DNA of 16,530 bases, taken from contig JAKAMA010000008.1 of assembly GCA_021813085.1 (NCBI GenBank), forward strand, positions 1 through 16,530, written 5' to 3'. Position numbers and translations under genes: made by a program. Numbering within the stretch: position 1 is the stretch's first letter; each line of letters begins with the position of its first letter. Source of the stretch: Chloroflexota bacterium (GTDB taxonomy: Bacteria > Chloroflexota > Dehalococcoidia > DSTF01 > JACRBR01). The notes below the pieces were generated by a model. It saw only the letters and a list, made by a program, of their open reading frames with translations. It did no database searches and was not told the DNA's origin. Below are positions 13,525 to 16,530 of this stretch, piece by piece.

Positions 13525-14595
13525 ATGAGCAGCGAGTTCCTCGTCCACCCCGTGACGCGCTTCGAGCCTGACGCCGGCGCGTCCCTCCGCTCGTTGATCG
13601 AGGCACTCGCGCGCACAGGCGGACAGCCGCGGCGCCTGGCCGCGGCGCTGGCGCTCTGGGACCGCATGATCGAGCGCGGCCGCGTCATCTTCTGTTCCGT
13701 GGCCGGCGCACCGGTGCCGCTCGGCTTCGGCCCGGCGATCGCTTCGCTCGTCGACCAGCGACGGATCGACGTGCTGGACATCACCGGCGCGCAACTGACA
13801 CACGACCTGCTCGAGGTGATCGGCAGCAGCCACTTCCAGGGGCGCGTCGACGCCGACGACCGGGCGCTGGCGCGCGCCGATGTGAACCGCTTCTGGGACA
13901 CGTTTGGCGATGAGGCCGACTACCGGCGCGTGGAGCCGATGATCTTCGAGTTCGCGGAGGCGCTGCCGGACCGGCCGCTGACGACGCGCGAGTACATCTA
14001 CCGGATGGGGATGTTCTTCTCAAAGATCGGATCGCAGGCCGGCATCCTCACCGCCGCCGCCGCGCACCGCATCCCGGTGTACTGCCCGGCGATCGGCGAC
14101 TCGGTGCTCGGCATGGACCTCGGATTTCTCCGGGCGGAGCGAGGCAAGCGCGTCGTCTTCGACGTGGTGCAGGACGTGCTGGAGATGTCGGCCATCGTGC
14201 TCCTCGCGGAAGAGCTGGAGCTGCGCACCGCTACGGCGATTTTCGGGGGTGGGGCACCGCGCAACCACATCCAGCAGTCGCAGATCGGCTCGTACATGTT
14301 CTCCACCAGGAGCAAGGGCCACGCGGAGGCCGTGCGCTTCAGCATCGAGCCGGCGGAGACCGGCGGGCTCTCCGGCTCGACGATCTCGGAGGGGATCAGT
14401 TGGAAGAAGTTCGACCCGCAGGTCGAGTCGGCGGAGGTCTTCCTCGACTCGAACCTGTCGCTCGCGCTCGCCGCGTCGCTGCTCGCCACGCGCGGACCCG
14501 CGGACTGCTTTGACTTCCGGCACGAAGATGATGGCACGCTGACCGTGCTCTACGGCGGCGCCGCGTACAACCTCTCCGAGAAGTATCACTTCTAA
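13525..14595 (+). CDS. Deoxyhypusine synthase family protein (possible homospermidine synthase)
   Basis: This 356-residue protein belongs to the deoxyhypusine synthase (DHS) family, which transfers the aminobutyl group of spermidine with NAD. Recognisable parts are VLDITGAQLTHDL (NAD-site region), a GSQAGILTAAAAHRIPVYCPAIGDSVLG run, ATAIFGGGAPRNHIQQ, and GLSGSTISEGISWKKFDP. The last aligns with the SWGK active-site segment, so Lys295 is the likely catalytic lysine; SWKK replaces SWGK. Bacteria lack hypusinated eIF5A, and some bacterial relatives instead make homospermidine from spermidine and putrescine, so a polyamine role is more likely. No other polyamine gene is adjacent. ATG 13525 follows GAAAGGA. 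It has its own promoter. Confidence 0.9.
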   Translation: MSSEFLVHPVTRFEPDAGASLRSLIEALARTGGQPRRLAAALALWDRMIERGRVIFCSVAGAPVPLGFGPAIASLVDQRRIDVLDITGAQLTHDLLEVIGSSHFQGRVDADDRALARADVNRFWDTFGDEADYRRVEPMIFEFAEALPDRPLTTREYIYRMGMFFSKIGSQAGILTAAAAHRIPVYCPAIGDSVLGMDLGFLRAERGKRVVFDVVQDVLEMSAIVLLAEELELRTATAIFGGGAPRNHIQQSQIGSYMFSTRSKGHAEAVRFSIEPAETGGLSGSTISEGISWKKFDPQVESAEVFLDSNLSLALAASLLATRGPADCFDFRHEDDGTLTVLYGGAAYNLSEKYHF

Positions 14596-14626
14596 CCCCG
14601 TCAGGCGCCCGCCTCCCACCGCCCAT

Positions 14627-14648
14627 CGTCGCGCTTCGGGACGCGGCG
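14627..14648 (+). terminator. Candidate hairpin after the DHS-family gene
   Basis: CGTCGCG (14627-14633) pairs with CGCGGCG (14642-14648; one G-U pair) around a loop containing TTCG, 31 bp after the stop. No T-run follows. It may end the DHS transcript before nhaA. Confidence 0.3.
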
Positions 14649-14692
14649 AGGCGTCTGGCATCATGCGGTAGACGATGGTCAGGAAGAAGACG

Positions 14693-16012
14693 ATGCGACA
14701 CCACGCGCGCGCTGTCCCGAGGCTGATCGCGCGGCCGCTGCAGGAGTTCCTGCAGACCGAGGCCGCCGGGGGCGTGTTGCTGCTGCTCGCGGCGGCCGCC
14801 GCGCTCGTCTGGGCGAACGCGCCGTTCGGTGCGAGCTACGGCAACTTCTGGGGCACGCACCTCCGCGCCGGCACCCAACATCTCAGCATCGATCTGACGC
14901 TGCGCGGGTGGGTGAACGACGCGCTGATGGCGCTGTTCTTCTACGTCGTCGGACTCGAGGTCAAGCGCGAGACGGTCCACGGTGAGCTGGCGGACCGCAG
15001 GAGCGCGGCGCTGCCCGTGGCGGCTGCGCTCGGCGGCATGCTCGTGCCCGCCACGATCTACGTCGCGATGAACGCCGGTGGCGCAGGCGGGCGCGGCTGG
15101 GGCATCCCGATGGCCACGGACATCGCCTTCGCCGTTGGCATCGTGGCGCTCGCCGGCCCACGTGTGCCGGCCTCGCTCAAGGTGTTCCTGCTCGCTCTGG
15201 CGATCGTCGATGACATCGGCGCCATCGTCATCATCGCCGCGTTCTACAGCGACGGCATTGCGCTCGGCTGGCTGGCCGGAGCCGGGGTGCTGTTCGCGGT
15301 GGTTGTCGCGATGGGCCGCGCCGGTGTGCGGTCCGTGACGCTGTACCTCATCGCCGGCGTCATCGCATGGCTGGTGGTCTTCGAGTCGGGCGTGCATGCG
15401 ACGATCGCCGGCGTCGCGCTCGGGCTCCTCACCCCCATCTCATCCCCGACCGCCGATGACGTGCCGGATGCAGCCCGCGGGCTCATTGAGCCACACGGGC
15501 ACGCAGAGGGAGGACATCAGAGTGACGAGCTGACCGCGGCGGCGCTCAGCGAGGTCGAAGAGCTGGCGCCCGACGGCCGGCCGCTGCTCGAACGCGCCGA
15601 GCACGTGCTGCACCCGTGGACGAGCTACGCCGTGATCCCCGTTTTTGCGCTCGCGAACGCGGGCATCGCAATCGACGGCGGCTCGCTGCGGGATGCCGTG
15701 CAGTCGCCCATCGCCGTCGGCGTCGCCGCCGGGCTGGTCATCGGCAAGCCCGTGGGCGTGCTGTGCGGCGCTTGGCTGGCGACGCGCGTCGGCCTGGCGG
15801 CCCTGCCCGCCGGTGTGCGCTGGCGGCAGCTCGCGGCGGTAGCGCTGGTCGCGGGCATCGGCTTCACGGTATCGCTCTTCATCAGCGCGCTTGCGTTCAC
15901 CGAGCCGCGTCTGGTGGACGAAGCCAAGCTCGGCATCTTGGGCGGCTCGTTGCTGATGGGCGCCGCCGGCTTTCTGGCGCTGCGGACGACGACCCGTGCC
16001 GGGCCGGCATAG
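14693..16012 (+). CDS. nhaA: Na+/H+ antiporter NhaA
   Basis: This is a 439-residue inner-membrane antiporter exchanging protons for sodium or lithium, used in pH and salt homeostasis. The key residues are present. Asp143 in PMATDIAFAVG matches E. coli Asp133. Asp173 and Asp174 in ALAIVDDIGAIV match Asp163 and Asp164. Lys352 in VIGKPVGV matches Lys300. The pH-sensor segment EHVLHPW (303-309) is kept. Compared with E. coli the loop before it carries an insertion of roughly 40 residues (about 250-300), hydrophilic, acidic and with HGHAEGGH. ATG 14693 is preferred because AGGA lies 8 bp upstream. ATG 14675 in the same frame would add six residues and remains possible as a leaderless start. Confidence 0.95.
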   Translation: MRHHARAVPRLIARPLQEFLQTEAAGGVLLLLAAAAALVWANAPFGASYGNFWGTHLRAGTQHLSIDLTLRGWVNDALMALFFYVVGLEVKRETVHGELADRRSAALPVAAALGGMLVPATIYVAMNAGGAGGRGWGIPMATDIAFAVGIVALAGPRVPASLKVFLLALAIVDDIGAIVIIAAFYSDGIALGWLAGAGVLFAVVVAMGRAGVRSVTLYLIAGVIAWLVVFESGVHATIAGVALGLLTPISSPTADDVPDAARGLIEPHGHAEGGHQSDELTAAALSEVEELAPDGRPLLERAEHVLHPWTSYAVIPVFALANAGIAIDGGSLRDAVQSPIAVGVAAGLVIGKPVGVLCGAWLATRVGLAALPAGVRWRQLAAVALVAGIGFTVSLFISALAFTEPRLVDEAKLGILGGSLLMGAAGFLALRTTTRAGPA

Positions 16013-16013
16013 G

Positions 16014-16043
16014 ACGGCGGCCCCGATCGTCCGAGGCCGCCGT
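16014..16043. terminator. Bidirectional terminator-like inverted repeat between nhaA and the zinc-ribbon gene
   Basis: ACGGCGGCC (16014-16022) and GGCCGCCGT (16035-16043) form a perfect 9-bp stem with a 12-base loop, starting 1 bp after the nhaA stop. The convergent position fits a shared terminator. No T-run follows on either strand. Confidence 0.5.
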
Positions 16044-16069
16044 GGCCGGTGCTGGGCCAGGTGGTGGGG

Positions 16070-16435
16070 TCAGCTTGCGCGCTCGGCGTTGCTCGCGCCC
16101 TCGCTGCCGCGCACTTTCGTATAGCACGCACTGCAGTAGACGGGCCGGTCACCGCGCGGCTGGAACGGCACTTCGGTCATCATGCCGCACTCGGCGCAGG
16201 TGGCCGGGTGCATCTGGCGCGGAGTCCGGCCGCCGAAACTGGCGAACACGCCGTAGCGCACGTACCCCTCGTCGGGCTCGTTCGTGCGCGTCGACTTGCG
16301 CGCCGAACGGCAGGACGGGCAGCGGACCGGCTCGTTCTGGAGCCCCTTGTTGGCGTAGAACTCCTGCTCACCAGCCGTGAACGTGAAGTTCTGCTTGCAG
16401 TCGCGGCATACCAGCGTCTTGTCTGCGAAACTCAA
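16070..16435 (-). CDS. Zinc-ribbon protein with CxxC-x17-CxxC C-terminal motif
   Basis: This 121-residue protein has four CxxC pairs: Cys10/13, 39/42, 80/83 and 101/104. The N-terminal half (DKTLVCRDC, FTAGEQEFYANKGLQNEP, RCPSC) is a probable zinc-ribbon of the zf-trcl type. The C-terminal half (CAEC, 17 residues including VPFQPRGDRPVYC, then SAC) is the CxxC-x17-CxxC motif often found in Chloroflexota proteins. Both would bind zinc; a nucleic-acid or ribosome-associated role is possible but unproven. The start is TTG 16435, supported by GGGGAGG 8 bp upstream; no in-frame ATG fits. The leader carries a perfect 8-bp hairpin. Confidence 0.88.
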   Translation of the reverse strand: MSFADKTLVCRDCKQNFTFTAGEQEFYANKGLQNEPVRCPSCRSARKSTRTNEPDEGYVRYGVFASFGGRTPRQMHPATCAECGMMTEVPFQPRGDRPVYCSACYTKVRGSEGASNAERAS

Positions 16436-16464
16436 CGATGCAACCTCCCCTTCGGGACATAAAT

Positions 16465-16485
16465 GTGCGGCCCGTTAGGCCGCAC
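16465..16485 (-). promoter_or_regulatory. Hairpin in the leader of the zinc-ribbon gene
   Basis: GTGCGGCC (16465-16472) and GGCCGCAC (16478-16485) form a perfect 8-bp stem with a 5-base loop. On the minus strand it is followed by the AT-rich ATTTATG and then the ribosome site. It may attenuate transcription, protect the leader, or act as an operator. Confidence 0.45.
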
Positions 16486-16519
16486 TGTTTAGCATGCCAG
16501 GCCCGGAACCACCACGCCC

Positions 16520-16525
16520 AGTATA
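16520..16525 (-). promoter_or_regulatory. Putative -10 element (TATACT) of the zinc-ribbon gene
   Basis: TATACT reads on the minus strand 84 bp before the TTG start. A -35 would lie beyond the right edge. The predicted leader of about 80 bases includes the hairpin at 16465-16485. Confidence 0.4.
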
Positions 16526-16530
16526 TCGGC

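Overview
The window is dense, high-GC bacterial DNA holding fifteen protein genes, most of them single-gene units that alternate between strands. The style points to the Chloroflexota, perhaps a Dehalococcoidia-like lineage. The clues are a zinc-ribbon protein with a CxxC-x17-CxxC tail, an L,D-transpeptidase behind a Pro/Thr-rich linker, a bacterial deoxyhypusine-synthase homologue, and a LarA/acyl-CoA dehydrogenase/amidase catabolic mix. This is inference from gene content; there is no rRNA or marker gene here. I see no tRNA, rRNA, CRISPR array, insertion sequence or phage gene.

Left part (1-5021): a PIG-L/LmbE deacetylase cut by the left edge (minus) is divergent from a LarA-like (lactate racemase family) gene whose first part lies in another reading frame. 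An acyl-CoA dehydrogenase follows, and 2 bp behind it a leucine-rich-repeat gene of visibly lower GC, which looks like an insertion into a metabolic neighbourhood. That gene ends tail to tail with a MOSC-domain gene.

Middle part (5019-11221): MOSC and a small mechanosensitive channel (MscS) gene diverge from a 318-bp gap with two large hairpins. MscS converges on a site-2 protease with two CBS domains (minus). Next come an atypical thioredoxin-fold protein and an amidase-signature enzyme (both minus). A secreted L,D-transpeptidase (plus) diverges from the amidase and ends 9 bp from a GT87-type membrane glycosyltransferase (minus). Several of these act at the envelope: MscS, S2P, L,D-transpeptidase and GT87.

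Right part (12684-16435): on the plus strand lie a HAD hydrolase, a deoxyhypusine/homospermidine synthase homologue with its own promoter, and an NhaA Na+/H+ antiporter with a His-containing insertion next to the conserved pH-sensor segment. A zinc-ribbon protein on the minus strand closes the window, with a terminator-like inverted repeat between it and nhaA.

No obvious novel multi-gene system is present. The best leads are the frame break in the LarA gene, the compositionally foreign LRR gene, the deoxyhypusine-synthase homologue, the structured MOSC/MscS gap, and a recurring TAnACT-type -10 element. That element sits right before the start of genes lacking a Shine-Dalgarno (leaderless-like) and farther upstream of genes that have one.
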